This document shows positions 44,877-55,955 of a stretch of DNA of 64,000 nucleotides, in pieces (the first letter of the stretch is position 1; each line of letters begins with the position of its first letter). The position numbers and the translations under genes were made by a program. This DNA comes from Toxorhynchites rutilus septentrionalis (taxonomy: Eukaryota; Arthropoda; Insecta; Diptera; Culicidae), in the NCBI RefSeq assembly GCF_029784135.1, contig NC_073746.1:96374515-96438514 (forward strand), given 5' to 3'. Below the pieces are notes generated by a model. It was not told the DNA's origin and made no database searches. It was given only the letters and a program-made list of their open reading frames with translations.

Positions 44877-46175
44877 AAGGGTGTGTCACATCAAATTGCA
44901 TCACGGAAAAAACGCTGTAGAAATTTAATTTTTAGGAATTATATCTTCAGCTTTCGCTTATAATCAGATAAGAGTGTATAGATCACGTTGGCCATGCTTC
45001 ACTGTCAATTTTTCATAAATTTGGAAAAATGTCGTCGAACGAAAAAGAGCGTCGTGAATTAATCCTGCGCACTCATTTCGAGAATCCGGAGTTGTCACAT
45101 CGGGACATCGGTAAGATGCTGGGAATCGTCCAATCCACGGTCAGCAGAGTACTAAAACGATACTTCGAGAACCTAACCATCGACCGGAAGGTGAAGAACG
45201 GCAAAAATGGATGCTCCGTCAGTGAAAAAGATCACAGCGCGTAGTTAAGCAGTTTAGACGTGATCCGAGAAGTTCGGTCCGGGATGTCGCCAATAAGCTG
45301 AATTTGTCAAGTTCATTCGTCCAGCGGACCAAGCAGCGGGAGGGCCTGCGTACATACAAGGTTCAGAAGGCTCCTAACCGCGACGAAAGGTAAAACATGG
45401 TGAGGAAGACGCGAGCCCGGAAGCTGTACACCGAAATGCTGACGAAGCCGCATTGCCTGGTAATGGACGACGAAACCTACGTCAAAGCGGACTTTCGTCA
45501 GCTGCCGGGCCTGTTGTTCTTCTCCGCAGAGGACAAATTCAGCGTTCCGGAGGAGATTCGCAAGCAGAAACTATCCAAGTTTGCCAAAAAGTACATGGTG
45601 TGGCAAGCGATCTGCTCTTGCGGACAGCGGAGCGCCCCCTTCGTGATGACCGGCACGGTAAACGGGCAGGTTTACCTTAAGAAGTGCCTACAGAAGCGCT
45701 TACTACCACTATTGAAGCAGCACGAGGGCCCGACCATCTTCTGGCCGGATCTCGCTTCGTGCCACTATTCAAAGGACGTGTTGGAGTGGTACGAAGCCAA
45801 CGAAGTCACCTTCGTGCCAAAGGAAATGAACCCGCCCAACGCGCCGGAGCTTCGCCCAATAGAGAAATATTGGGCGATTATGAAGCAGGCCCTCCGGAAG
45901 AACCCAAAAGTTGTCAAATCGGAGGCGGACTTCAAGAGAAAATGGATTTCTGTTCAAAAAAAAAACTACAACCTGACGTTGTACAGAACCTTATGGACGG
46001 GGTAAAGAGGAAGGTGCGAGCATACGGGCTTGGGCTCGAAGTATGAATAAAAAGAAAATGCCAAAAGTTGTTTAATAGTTTTTATTTTACTGTCTAAAAT
46101 TTTCAAAAGGATCGGTCTACTGGGCGAATTTCTACAGCGTTTTTTCCGTGATGCAATTTGATGTGACACACCCTT
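44877..46175 (+). mobile_element. DD37E Tc1/mariner transposon, copy 2
   Basis: Ends AAGGGTGTGTCACATC and inverse, TA at 44875-44876 and 46176-46177, 1299 bp, very similar to copy 1 at 7917-9948. Confidence 0.95.
45029..46046 (+). pseudogene. DD37E transposase, copy 2 (two frameshifts, one stop)
   Basis: The same protein as copy 1: RDIGKMLGIVQSTVSRVLK, VMDDETYVKADF, FWPDLASCHYSKD, ELRPIEKYW. Lesions: loss of one base near 45237 shifts the frame to a stop at 45242-45244; a TAA at 45391-45393 replaces Gln; an extra A in the A-run at 45957-45965 shifts the last 30 codons, which end RAYGLGLEV at 46046. All three catalytic residues are present. Comparison with copy 1 shows which bases changed. 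Confidence 0.92.
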
Positions 46176-46377
46176 TACTACGAGACCATTTAGTAGAATA
46201 AAAATAAATTTCAGTAAAAGGACAGTAAATGACACACTCAAAAAGTTTTTTCTAGAATCTATAATGCTGGATATAATCTTAGAAGAACAGATTATTCCTT
46301 TTTCTTTTAATTTTAGAGATAATAACACAATATAAGAGGGTAGTTTCCATCCTGTAATAATACAGGATACACTAAAG

Positions 46378-46920
46378 ATGTTGATCGATTTGATCAACCC
46401 AAAGAAAAATTATAACCAATTGATGGTACTACATTCGCTTGATGATGCTTCTAAATCTAATAATAACAATCATCAACATGATCTTTTACATACGCAGATG
46501 CCTGTGGATATCGTGTGGTACAAGCATAACATTCCGCATTTACGTGAAAAATTGATTAATAAATCATTATTAAAACAATTCTCTAAAAAGTTTTCACAGA
46601 TCACGGTTGGAAACGAGAAGACTATTATCGTTCATCCAACGCAAGCCAAAGTCGTTAAGGACACACCAGGAACATCGGGTCAGCCTAGGCCGTCGTTGAG
46701 ATTGGTCGAAACTGGTTGGCCAATACCGACTACCTCTGAAACCGAGATGCCAACCGTGGAGGAGAGAATGATGTTCGGCAAAGGCCGGTTCGAAATGAGA
46801 ATCAATCAACAGTAAACGGAAGCAGAAAGAGAAAGGATCTGCCTGAATCGGTAGTGCTAACTGGCCCATCAAGGCGTTCGAAGAGAGTGAAGAAGCCAAG
46901 AATAGAAAAGAAGGTGTATA
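46378..46920 (+). pseudogene. Integrase C-terminal end of the old Ty3/gypsy element
   Basis: MLIDLINPKKNYNQ corresponds to the LRTRLDLIKP region of gypsy integrases. Then come VDIVWYKHNI, GNEKTIIVHPTQAKVV (C-terminal fold) and, after a stop or shift at 46815, GPSRRSKRVKKPRIEK, the basic RRS.R.RK.P.R ending common at the end of gypsy pol. The polypurine tract and 3' LTR follow directly. Confidence 0.65.
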
Positions 46921-47249
46921 TGAATATTTTTGAATTATTGTTCTTATTTCTGGATTTTTGTAAGGGGAAGAGCTATTGTATATTGAGTTACAATTTAGAT
47001 TAGTTGAATTTAGAGTGTATTCGAACACCTATCAAATGAGTATATTGTATAGACACTTTAGATAATTCATTCAGCATTCAGCGGGATAAACATACTGTTG
47101 TCAGAATAGTTGGTTGAAATGAACTTTTCTTTCCGACTTCGACTCCCAAACAAGTCACACGCTTTTCTATCATACTCCGAAGAATTCGATTCAGTATCAT
47201 TAGTAGTTTCCCTCGGATTTCCCTCGGTGATCCGGAACACATTAACAAT

Positions 47250-48300
47250 ATAATGGTGGCTGGTTACAATTATTAATTCGAAGTAAGTGTCGTCAATAAC
47301 ACTCACTTGCCATCCTTTTCCCATCTCTCTGGAATAAGATTAATAAGATACACACATAGCTACATAGCTATTCATGTCCTTATTGTATAGTTAGATTGGA
47401 AAAGGAAAATTCTGAATTTGTATGGACTTTATAATATTTTTGTAGTCTCGTGGAGAACGGGATGGCATTTTTTTCTAAAACTTCGAACGCCACAAAATAT
47501 ATTCATTTTGTGTGTATAATTCTGTGTAAGCCAAAAAATATAACGCATCTTTAGCAACTGCCAATGTTCGATGAGTGTTACCATCGTATTGTGGATTCAA
47601 TTGTACAGGAAAAGAAACCAGCATAGATGATTTAAAAGATAAAACATTATCATTCCGAATGATCAACGAATATGCTCCTAGCTATACCAAATCTCACTAC
47701 CAATTTCGTTTCCATAAAGCTTTGAATAGTGTAAACGACAAAAATAGAATGAGTCAATTTCTAACTGAAAATCTTTTTCAACTCACCGTTTCATAAATTT
47801 AATTTTGTATCGTTTGAATGTTTTGCCGCAAAAAAAAAAACTTTGTTAATGAGCACAGAAGTTGTATTACATATCGTCATATAAGCGATTCAATATTTAA
47901 ATGATAAAAAACAAGTAGTTTTACTTCACTTAAGGGTTAGGCTCAACTTTGGAGCCCAAAAAAGACCAAACGTGAAAAAGAACAACCGTTTGTTTTTTTT
48001 TTGTGAACTAATCCTTTCGGGGTTCTGATTACCTTCTCATAGCATGATCGAAATACCCTCTGCGGTTGGAAGGATACTTTCGTTATATACAAGCTAAGTT
48101 TTGAAATAAAATCTATACTGATGAGTTAAAAATGTAACGGTGACAGAATAAAGATATCCAATTGCATTGGCAAGACAAAATATATTAGAAAAGTTATCCC
48201 GTTCTGGTTCCGATGAAATAGCGAACATGGCTTGAAATAGTTCGCATTGGTTTTTCGTCACTGTGTGGGTCAACTTGAGCGAGCTTCTCATTCCACCATT
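47250..48300. other. Spacer right of the nested LTR elements
   Basis: No recognised gene. Short open frames (for example 47575-47796) lack known domains. Confidence 0.4.
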
Positions 48301-48319
48301 CCTTCATCTCTTTAGCATC

Positions 48320-48535
48320 GAATCAATTTTTTTAGGCTAGCTCATTGACTTAAATTTTCTTATGTTGACCGTCTAAACCGGTTAAGTGGTTCAAAAGTTA
48401 TGAATTTTTGAAAAAAAAGTCATTTTTGGGAACAAGCGGAAAAAATTGCTTTTTCAGACCACGCTAAAATGGAAATGGGCACCCTAATAAAAAAAAATTG
48501 TGCCTAGTGTTGTGCAATAAGGAACAAAAAAACCT
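48320..48535 (+). repeat. Interspersed repeat with AGTTATGAATTTTTGAAAAA core
   Basis: CTAGCTCATTGACTTAAATT, GTGGTTCAAAAGTTATGAAT, AAAGTCATTTTTG and AAATGGAAATGGGCACCCTA. Relatives lie at 49075-49205 (direct), 54380-54480 (direct, partial) and 53450-53560 (inverted). Confidence 0.6.
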
Positions 48536-48659
48536 TTTTTTTTTTGCAAAAAAACCTTTTTTCCAAAAAAACCTTTTTTTTTGTTTTGACGAAAACCACT
48601 TACTTATTTCTTATTTTGTTTTTTGTTAAACCACGAAATTCACTGACTTATTTTTCGTC

Positions 48660-48995
48660 AACTTTATATTCGACGAAGCAAAAGGGTTATAAATCTGACG
48701 AAGCCAGGTCCGGAGAATACGACGGGTGCGATAATCTTTCCCAGTTGAGGTTTTTTATTGCGTCCTTCACAGTTTAGCGGTCATCGATGCAAAGTTTGAA
48801 TTTATTATTTGTTTTCAGTACGGATCTGTATTCATCTGGTTTTAGTAGCTCATGGTACAGCATACCCTGATGATCCCACCACACACAGAGCATCCTCTTT
48901 CGAACGAAATGGTTTGGCTTTGCAGTGAATGGGCCGGATTCGCCAAGCCTTCCTGTTTTGCGTTTAGGGTTGAAATCCTCAGCTTTCCATAAAAA
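48660..48995 (-). pseudogene. Mariner transposase relic (middle and C-terminal pieces)
   Basis: On the minus strand, TAKPNHFVRKRMLCVWWDHQ and GMLYHELLKPDEYRSVL match the mariner WWD..G..YYELL block. After a deletion that removes the second catalytic Asp, DAIKNLNWERLSHPSYSPDL and ASSD match the third-Asp region (PPYSPDLAPSD). The first half of the gene is missing. It lies between two direct copies of the interspersed repeat (48320-48535 and 49075-49205). Confidence 0.75.
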
Positions 48996-49454
48996 ATTAA
49001 AAAAAAAAATAGCGCCCTTGGTCCCGAGACCATAAAAACTATAAAAAAAAACAAATACAATCAATAATAACGAAAAAATATGTCGAACATCTGAATCGGT
49101 CCAGTGGTTCGAAACTTTAGAATTTTTGAAAAAAGTCATTTTTGCAAGAATGCGAAAAAATGGATTTTTCGGACCACCCTGAAATGGAAATGGACACCCT
49201 AACGAAAAATTAAAAAAATACGGGTCTAATAGTCTGCGATAAAGAACGAAACTACCACTTCTTACGAAAATGTGAGAACTACTGTATCGGTTTGACATGG
49301 AATGGCTGTATTTGGGGGTGTACGTTACTAAACTAAACTAAGTTCCCTAGTTATCTTTGTCAAGCATTTTGTATACCTGTTATTTCATTTGAATCTATAC
49401 CACACATTTGCACAATTTGAATTTCAATGACAACAAGAACATACACATACAACC

Positions 49455-49585
49455 AGTGTTACCACACGTACAGATTTCTCTGGAAAGGTACAGATTTTTT
49501 CGTTATTTTAGGTACAGGTTCTGTACGGTACAGGGTACAGATTTTCGTCAAAAAGTACAGATTGGTACTGATTTTTTCCACTTGT
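49455..49585 (+). repeat. GTACAGATTTT-rich repeat
   Basis: Several GGTACAGATTTT variants following GTGTTACCACACGTACAG. An inverted relative lies at 55850-55955 (ending GGCAACGCTAC). Confidence 0.5.
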
Positions 49586-49639
49586 GAAATTTCTTACATT
49601 TGAACGAAGCAACATTAAGGTACCGTTTTGTTTCATATT

Positions 49640-51140
49640 CCGAACAGTCCCAAATTCCGAACACTTCATTTTGAAATGTAAATTTACTACATTTTAATGT
49701 TATAAATAATTGAATTAGGAAAGTCCTGACATTCTTTGAGGTATAAGCTACATTTTAATATCATTTACAGGCATTGATTTAGCCTATAATATAAAATATT
49801 AAACATTTGCAAGAAAGTGACAGTCAAAACCAAAGATAAAATGCTTGCGTTAGCAAATTGCGAAAAAAAGAAGTATCGTTAATTTTTTAGTTTTTGTAGT
49901 TTTTTCAATTTCTTTTGTGGCCTTTTTTCATGTTAATTGCTAGAAAAGGTGAGAATCTACAATAAATGAATGAAAAAATGATATTTTATGCAGAAATATT
50001 CATTAAAATTAGTATTGAAGTAGTGTTCGGAATTTAAATCAAGTTTCTATGCGTGATTCTAATTTCGAACACTTCATTTTAAATGTAAATTTACTGAGCT
50101 TTAATATTATACATAGTTCAATAATGAGTGCCTTGACATGTTTTGGGTTATAGGCTATATTTTCACATCATTTACAGGTATCGATACAGCCTATAATTTA
50201 TAATATTAAGCATTTGCAAAAAAATTACAGTCAAAAACAATGATAAAATGTTTGAGTTAGCAAATTCCGTAAAAGACAAGCACCGTTATTTTTCCGTTTT
50301 TGTTGTTTTTCCAACTAAACAGCAAACAATTTTTTCATATTAAGTGCTAGAAAAGGTAAGGGGCTATAATAAATGGATGAAAAAAAAAATATTTTGTGCA
50401 GAAATATTCATTTAAATTAATATTGAAGTAGTGTTCGGAATTTGAATGTATTTGCTATGTATTTGCTAAAAAGTGACAGTCAAAACCAATGATAAAATAT
50501 TTACGTTAGCAAATTCCGTAAAAGACCATTATTTTTTCAGTTTTTGTAGTTTTTTCAACTATTTTGTTTGCTGTTTTCATGTGAAGTGCTAGAGAAGTAA
50601 GAATCTACATTAAATGGATGAAAAAAACGATATTTTATGCAGAAATATTTATTAAAATAAGTATTGAAGTAGAGTTCGGAATTTGAATCGAGTTTCGACG
50701 TGTGTTTCAAATCCCAAACACATCATTTTTAAATGAGAATTTACTGAACCTTAATGTTATAAATATTTCCATAATTAGAACCCTAACATTCTTTGGTTTG
50801 TAGGCTTCATTTTAAAATTCATTTACAATCATAGATATTGCCTCTATTTTATAATATTTAACATTTACAAAAAAAAAGTAACCAAAGGTGATATCGAAAA
50901 CCAGTGACAAAATGTTTCCATTAGCAAATTCCGTCGAAAACAAGAATCGTGAATTTTTTTAGATTTTTGTATTCTTATTCTTATGTTCGTTCGGTAAGAA
51001 TCTCGTAACGAATCTACTATAAATTGTTAAAAAAAATCATTTATGAAGAAATCTTTATTAAAATTAACGTTGAAGTAGTGTTCGTAACTTCAAGTTTCAA
51101 GTTTCGACGCATGAATCGAATTTCGAAAGAAAATGTTTGA
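49640..51140. repeat. Tandem repeat array, unit about 410 bp
   Basis: CGAACACTTCATTTT recurs at 49660 and 50072, with a variant near 50716. GCAGAAATATT recurs at 49990, 50398 and 50639, with a variant near 51044. Spacing is about 410, 240 (a shortened unit) and 405 bp. Each unit also carries GTGACAGTCAAAACCAA and GTAGTGTTCGGAATTT. Confidence 0.75.
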
Positions 51141-51595
51141 GACCTATTTCCCGGCAAATACAACGATAGTTCACAAATTAGGGTATAAGGACAATCCAAT
51201 TCTGGTGCAACAGTATAAAAAGAACATTTGTTAACAAATGTTTGCATGCTCTTTCCTTGCAAAACGCAGGTCGCAGGTGCAAACCAACGAGAGTAAAATT
51301 GATTTTCTTAGCCAGGTCTTCAACAAAAACCACAATAACAAAACCGGGGTCCTGAAGCAACAAGGTGAACTCGATTATTATATTACATTTTTATATAACA
51401 TATCCAAAAATCAGAAATGTGTTGTTTTTAAACGGTTTTATTTAACTTGCCCTGTAATCTGTTTGTATGTTTGTCTGATGTTTGTCCGTAGCGCTGACCC
51501 ACATTAATAGAAATTTGACCCACTTTCTGTTGACCGATTGATCTGGAATTTAGAACACACCTTTATCTCTGTAGTCAAACTGCGTATTTCAGGAT
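51141..51595. other. Spacer between the two tandem arrays
   Basis: No recognised feature apart from short unremarkable frames. Confidence 0.35.
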
Positions 51596-51599
51596 CTTG

Positions 51600-52085
51600 A
51601 AATTCCAAGATGCCGGCCGCTACAAAATGGCGGATCACATATTTTCTCAAAACCTCATCGTTATGGGGTTTCCAAAACTCTATCAATATGGGTATCGAAC
51701 GAAATGGCTTCACTAGTAGAACACAGTAATTTATGAAAAATGCAAAACCAAGATGGCTTCCACTACAAAATGGCGGACTACTTATTATGTAAAAACCCCG
51801 TTAATATGGGTATCATATGAAAGGGCTTGACTAATAGTTATTCATGAAAAATACAAATCCAAGATGGCTGCCACTACAAAATGGCGGACTATATATTTTC
51901 TCAAAACCTCATTAATATGGGTATCAAATGAAAGGGCTTGACTAGTAGGATATGGTTATTTATGGAAAATGCAAATCCAAGATGGCTACCACTACCAAAT
52001 GTCGGACAACATATTTTCTCGAAACCCTATTATTATGGGTATCTAATCAAAAGGATTGGCTTGTAGAACACGGTTATTTATGATC
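51600..52085. repeat. Tandem array with CAAGATGGC...AAATGGCGGAC, unit about 114 bp
   Basis: CCAAGATG starts units near 51605, 51749, 51862 and 51977. Each continues with CCACTAC(A/C)AAATG.CGGA, ATATTTTCTCAAAACC, ATGGGTATC.AATGAAAGG and GTAGAACACGGTTATTTATG variants. Confidence 0.75.
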
Positions 52086-53740
52086 GTGGGACATATGATG
52101 AAGTCACTAATTGTGGATAATGGATATCCAACGTGCCCAACGATTTTATTTTAGTCTTATCAATGCCTTAGACTAATGAAGGAGAGGTGTGAGAACCAAG
52201 GATGCAAAATTTCGAAAGAACATGTTGAAATCGAAAAGCAAATTTTATCAGTGCAAAATATCTCCACCGATACTCTTCTCTTCTTTCTATCGCGGTGCCG
52301 TGGTGCTTATGTCTGCTGGCTCACCATCACGTTTGTTTTGATATAGTTTTCGTGCCATCGACAGAAATATCAGTTCAATCTCGATGTCAGTGAATGCTCA
52401 AGCCGAAAATATCACCTTTCATTGCGTCCTGATGAAATTTTCGTTGGTCATATAGCCATAAACTCAGCACTCGAATGTGCCGTTGCCCATCGATGTGTGT
52501 GCAATAAGCGGCACAAAAATGGAACCGGGGCTAGAAACATACCAGGAAAACATACACACGAACACGCGTTTAAACGTCTGACGCGGTGTCAGTGAAATGA
52601 GATTTTTCTTGATGCACTGAGAGAAATAATTAGTAAATATAACGAATTTTTTGGTAAATACTACCAATCTATAGTCATTTTCGACCGTACTAATAAACAC
52701 ATATGTCAAGCAGAACCATGATTCGGAAGCCCAACATCGGCTACATTTTCTCGCCGAAAATGCACGTATCAGAATTATATCCTTATTATACCTCCGTATT
52801 GCCTTATGGGAACAATGAAAATGGTTAATACGCGCTTTTCTCACCAATTTTCAGATATGACAATATCCAAGCTTACTAATGTTATCGAGTAAAATATACT
52901 AATCTCTGGTAGGGATGCGGGTTTGTTGACAATTTGTACAAAAAATTTGTACATTCTACTAATTTTGCATTACCAAATGTATTTAGTAGTTTTCGACCGA
53001 GGATTTTTCTAAGGGTGGGAACAAATCCTTCCACTGTTAGCTGATCGAAGATGCGTATGAAAAATTGAGGTGTTCATTCTCAGTGAGACAGTGAAACGAA
53101 TGAGTGTGGGGAATAATGCAAAAACCAAATGTTCCACGTGACGGAGTGTCGGTTGCATGTAATTAAGTTCGGTTCATTTTTCATGAACTGCAGGAGGTGA
53201 TTGAATGGTGATGGTGATTGAATTTAATGTTGTCTCAATATCTTGCGCTGTCAGTAAAATGAGTGTGAGATTTTGCTACTCTGGTGAGAACTGCTAATTG
53301 CTACTTGCCTAATTATTTTCTAGCTTTTAGAACATTATTATGTTTAATCACAATTAAACCGTTTAATTTAAAAAGATATTTTTACTTATTTAATTTGTTT
53401 TTGAATTATAATTTTTCAAAGTTAATCGTTGGTCTAAAACTCATGTTTCCCTTTTTTTTCCAAAAATTACGTTTTTCAAAAATTCATAACTTTTGAACTA
53501 CCTAATAGATTTGGATAATCGATATATTAAATTTAAGTCAATGAGCTAGTCTTCTTTGAAAAAATATTCCATTTGCAAAAAAAATGGAATCCTTTCCGCA
53601 TGGATCCCGTCTAGTTGCATATGAATATCGAACGAATACTAATTAAATCATGTTAACTTTGAAAAATAATAACTCAAAAACGATAAAAAACACACCTCTG
53701 ATTTTTGGATATGTTATGTAAAAACTCCTTTTTTTATCCC
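52086..53740. other. Spacer, mostly unassigned
   Basis: 52620-53010 contains two ACC/ATTTTCGACCG motifs about 300 bp apart, perhaps ends of an unrecognised repeat. 53450-53560 holds an inverted copy of the 48320 repeat. No gene. Confidence 0.4.
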
Positions 53741-54215
53741 ATTTATTTATTTTAGGCTCATTAGTATTTTAGCTGTAACAGAGCCGAATTTTAATCGTGT
53801 ACATGTCACATGGTTATCATATCTATAATTATAGCACCTTACACAGTTGCCATTCGCCAGTATTCCTTCTATACCATTGCATATGGTACATTTACACAGT
53901 AGCCATTTAGGCGTAAGAGTATTCTTTCTGTTCTTCCATTATCCAGTTAGACCACCGGACAGCGGAGACAGTTGATATGATCATTGTTGAGTTATTTATA
54001 GAACAGCAGCCCGATGTATCTTGCAGAGCAGAGCAGTTGTATGGATGTATCGATCTTGTTTCGACCGTGGATCGATCTCCATCGCTGATGATTGTTACGT
54101 GGACGTAGCTATTCTATAACAACACAAAGATGGTCAATGAGGGCCCTGAGTTTTGAACTCACGATCGATCGCTTACTAAGCGAACGCGCAACCAATGTGG
54201 CTACGGAGACCCCCC
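53740..54215 (-). repeat. tRNA-derived SINE, family 3
   Basis: On the minus strand the head carries A box TAGCCACATTGG (54192-54203) and B box GAGTTCAAAACTC (54148-54160), preceded by GGGGGGTCTCCG. The body runs through CAACTGTCTCCGCTG to a tail rich in TAAAATAAATAAATGGG near 53740. 28341-28540 is a headless relative. Confidence 0.75.
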
Positions 54216-54967
54216 AGTAAAAACTCCTTAGCTTTCAAGAAAAAATATAAAAATATACAGCGCCCTCGGTCCCAAAACCATGTAAACTAGAAGAAAGGAA
54301 CACAATCGATAATTACGAAAACCAAATCAAATTTTCTAGCGAATACAATATTTTTCCACAAAAGACTAGACGTATTCGCATTAATTTGATTTATCGATCT
54401 TCTGAATCGGTCCTGTAGTTCAAAAGTTTTGAATTTTTGAATTTTTTGAATTAAATTTTTTAAACAAATTAATTTTGGCTGTTCGGAATATGATTCAGTG
54501 ACATAAATGGTGTTCGGAATTTGAGACAAATGTGATTAATGTAATTTTTAGTTTTTCACCGTGAAAATATATTTGTGAATCAATTTTTTTTGAAGTCAAA
54601 TGAAAAAGAAGTCTCTCTTCCAAAAATCAAATTAATTTCGCGATAAAGTACCCTTTTTAGTAGACAGTAGACACTGTTTAATGGCCACCAAAGCTTAAGT
54701 GTTCGGAATTTGAAACAAAACGGTACATGATGATTTTTTCGCCGCAGTATCGCCTGGTGATGCTGATCATAAGAGCATTCACAATGCAATAATTGATCAG
54801 TTCATAAGGACGGAATTCTTTACAAGGACGGTTCGACCGTGATGATGGGAGTTTCGAATTCCTAAATGCGCTTGATAAACAACATCGTGGCGGCAGCTCA
54901 AAAAATTTAATAAATGATAGTATGCAATCTAGATTTAGGAAAAAAAAAACTATGTACAAGCATCATC

Positions 54968-55381
54968 TGTACCATCGCTAATTGGCAACGCAAATGGAAT
55001 GAAGATGAATTGAGCCGGTGGTTTCACTCAATTTCCCCTAAGGTTAGCCTCAAACCGTGGTTCAAAAGTCTGGACTTGAGTCGGGACTTTATTCGCACCT
55101 TCTCCCGACTCATGTCCAATCACTGTTCGTTAGATGCGCTTCTCTTTCGTTTCAATCTTGCCAGTAGCAATCTCTGTGTTTGTGGCCAAGGTTACCACGA
55201 CATCGAGCACGTTGTTTGGTCGTGCGAGGTGTATCTTGTTGCCAGATCGAATTTAGAAAACTCCCTTCGGACCCGAGGTAGACAGCCCAAAGTACCGGTG
55301 AGAGATGTGTTGGCTCGGTTAGACCTCGATTACATGTCCCTAATATATGTTTTCCTTAAAACTATCGATCTTCGTGTGTGA
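54968..55381 (+). pseudogene. C-terminus of LOA-type ORF2
   Basis: From about 54976, WQRKWNEDELSRWFHSISPK, VSLKPWFKSLDLSRDFIRTF, SRLMSNHCSLDALL, CVCGQGYHDIEHVVWSC (Cys-Cys-His-Cys finger) and VPVRDVLARLDLDYMSLIYV lead to a stop at 55379-55381. This is the region after RNase H in LOA-like ORF2, probably the same family as 1-2217, whose end lies outside the window. The open frame extends upstream to 54914 only because flanking DNA happens to be open. Confidence 0.88.
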
Positions 55382-55752
55382 TTATCCGTACACCCTAATC
55401 CTCTCCTTTTTTTTCCTTCGCGAGCGACTGTTTCCCTTCTGACTAACTATAGAATAAGCTGAAATGTATATACATAATAGATATAATAATAGATTTAAGA
55501 ATTGAGTATGATGAGCGTGAGCGTGAATGCGAGTGTGAACATTGTACAATATCCTCATATCCCCTCCTATTCCAAAAGAAACTATGTCACCCTTCTAATC
55601 TCGAGTCGACCGCGAGTAATCGGTTTCCTACTTTATTAACCCTAGATTTAAGGAAACATGTTGATATATACTAATAAAAGTATAACTAAGAGTTCGGCTC
55701 CTTTAAACCTATGTAACTGAGCCTGTAAAAATAAATGACTTAAATAAAAAAA
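54968..55752 (+). mobile_element. LOA-type non-LTR retrotransposon, 5'-truncated 3' end
   Basis: A perfect 10-bp duplication AAGCATCATC flanks the copy (54958-54967 and 55753-55762). The body starts mid-gene and ends with TAAAAATAAATGACTTAAAT and an A-rich tail. This is a typical target-primed insertion. Confidence 0.9.
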
Positions 55753-55849
55753 AAGCATCATCAAACACACGAATGACATGTAGTATTTGTAGTAAATAAA
55801 TGAGTATTTTTTTCATGCTAATAAAATAGATTTCTCTCTACAACGAATA

Positions 55850-55955
55850 TTTTCGATGGTACAGGTTTTAGGTACAGATTTTTGGAAAAAAAAGTACCGA
55901 TGAGAAAGATTTGTAACCCCTCTGGTACAAATATAAATGTGGCAACGCTACATAC
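55850..55955 (-). repeat. Inverted relative of the GTACAGATTTT repeat
   Basis: GGTACAGGTTTTAGGTACAG, AAAGATTTGTAACCCCTCTG and TGTGGCAACGCTAC, read inversely, resemble 49455-49585. Confidence 0.45.

Larger units (their letters stand above)
37268..47244 (+). mobile_element. Old Ty3/gypsy-type LTR retrotransposon carrying three nested insertions
   Basis: The 5' LTR (37268-42202, split) and the 3' LTR (46974-47244) share TATTGTATATTGAG at the start and CGGAACACATTA at the end. Duplication ACAAT flanks the whole (37263-37267 and 47245-47249). A primer-binding site starting TGGCGACGAGGAG follows the 5' LTR at 42204, and a polypurine tract AAGGGGAAGAG precedes the 3' LTR. Removing the three insertions leaves about 2.7 kb, so most of gag and pol is deleted. 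Pol scraps are annotated separately. Confidence 0.88.
49623..54723. mobile_element. TA-flanked 5.1-kb TIR unit with internal tandem repeats
   Basis: The ends read CCGTTTTGTTTCA then ATTCCGAACA on the left and the exact inverse on the right, with one mismatch in about 24 bases, and TA on both sides (49621-49622 and 54724-54725). Inside are 3-4 tandem units (49640-51140), a second tandem array (51600-52085) and a SINE (53740-54215). No transposase was found. It could be one large element or two solo ends that happen to face each other. Confidence 0.5.

Noticed and set aside
45684..46046. 120-codon alternative frame in DD37E copy 2
   Set aside because: Mostly the wrong phase of the transposase. 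Only its last 33 codons are the true C-terminus, after the A-run frameshift.
48774..49298. 174-codon minus-strand open frame as a membrane-protein gene
   Set aside because: Only its last 65 codons match mariner transposase. The Phe-rich front part is the interspersed repeat translated, so it is a chance fusion of repeat and relic.
51741..52000. CRISPR-like array
   Set aside because: Units are long (about 114 bp), imperfect and without unique spacers. This is an ordinary eukaryotic tandem repeat.
54148..54206. Genuine tRNA gene
   Set aside because: A and B boxes are present but the stems do not pair as a functional tRNA and the head runs into a SINE body.
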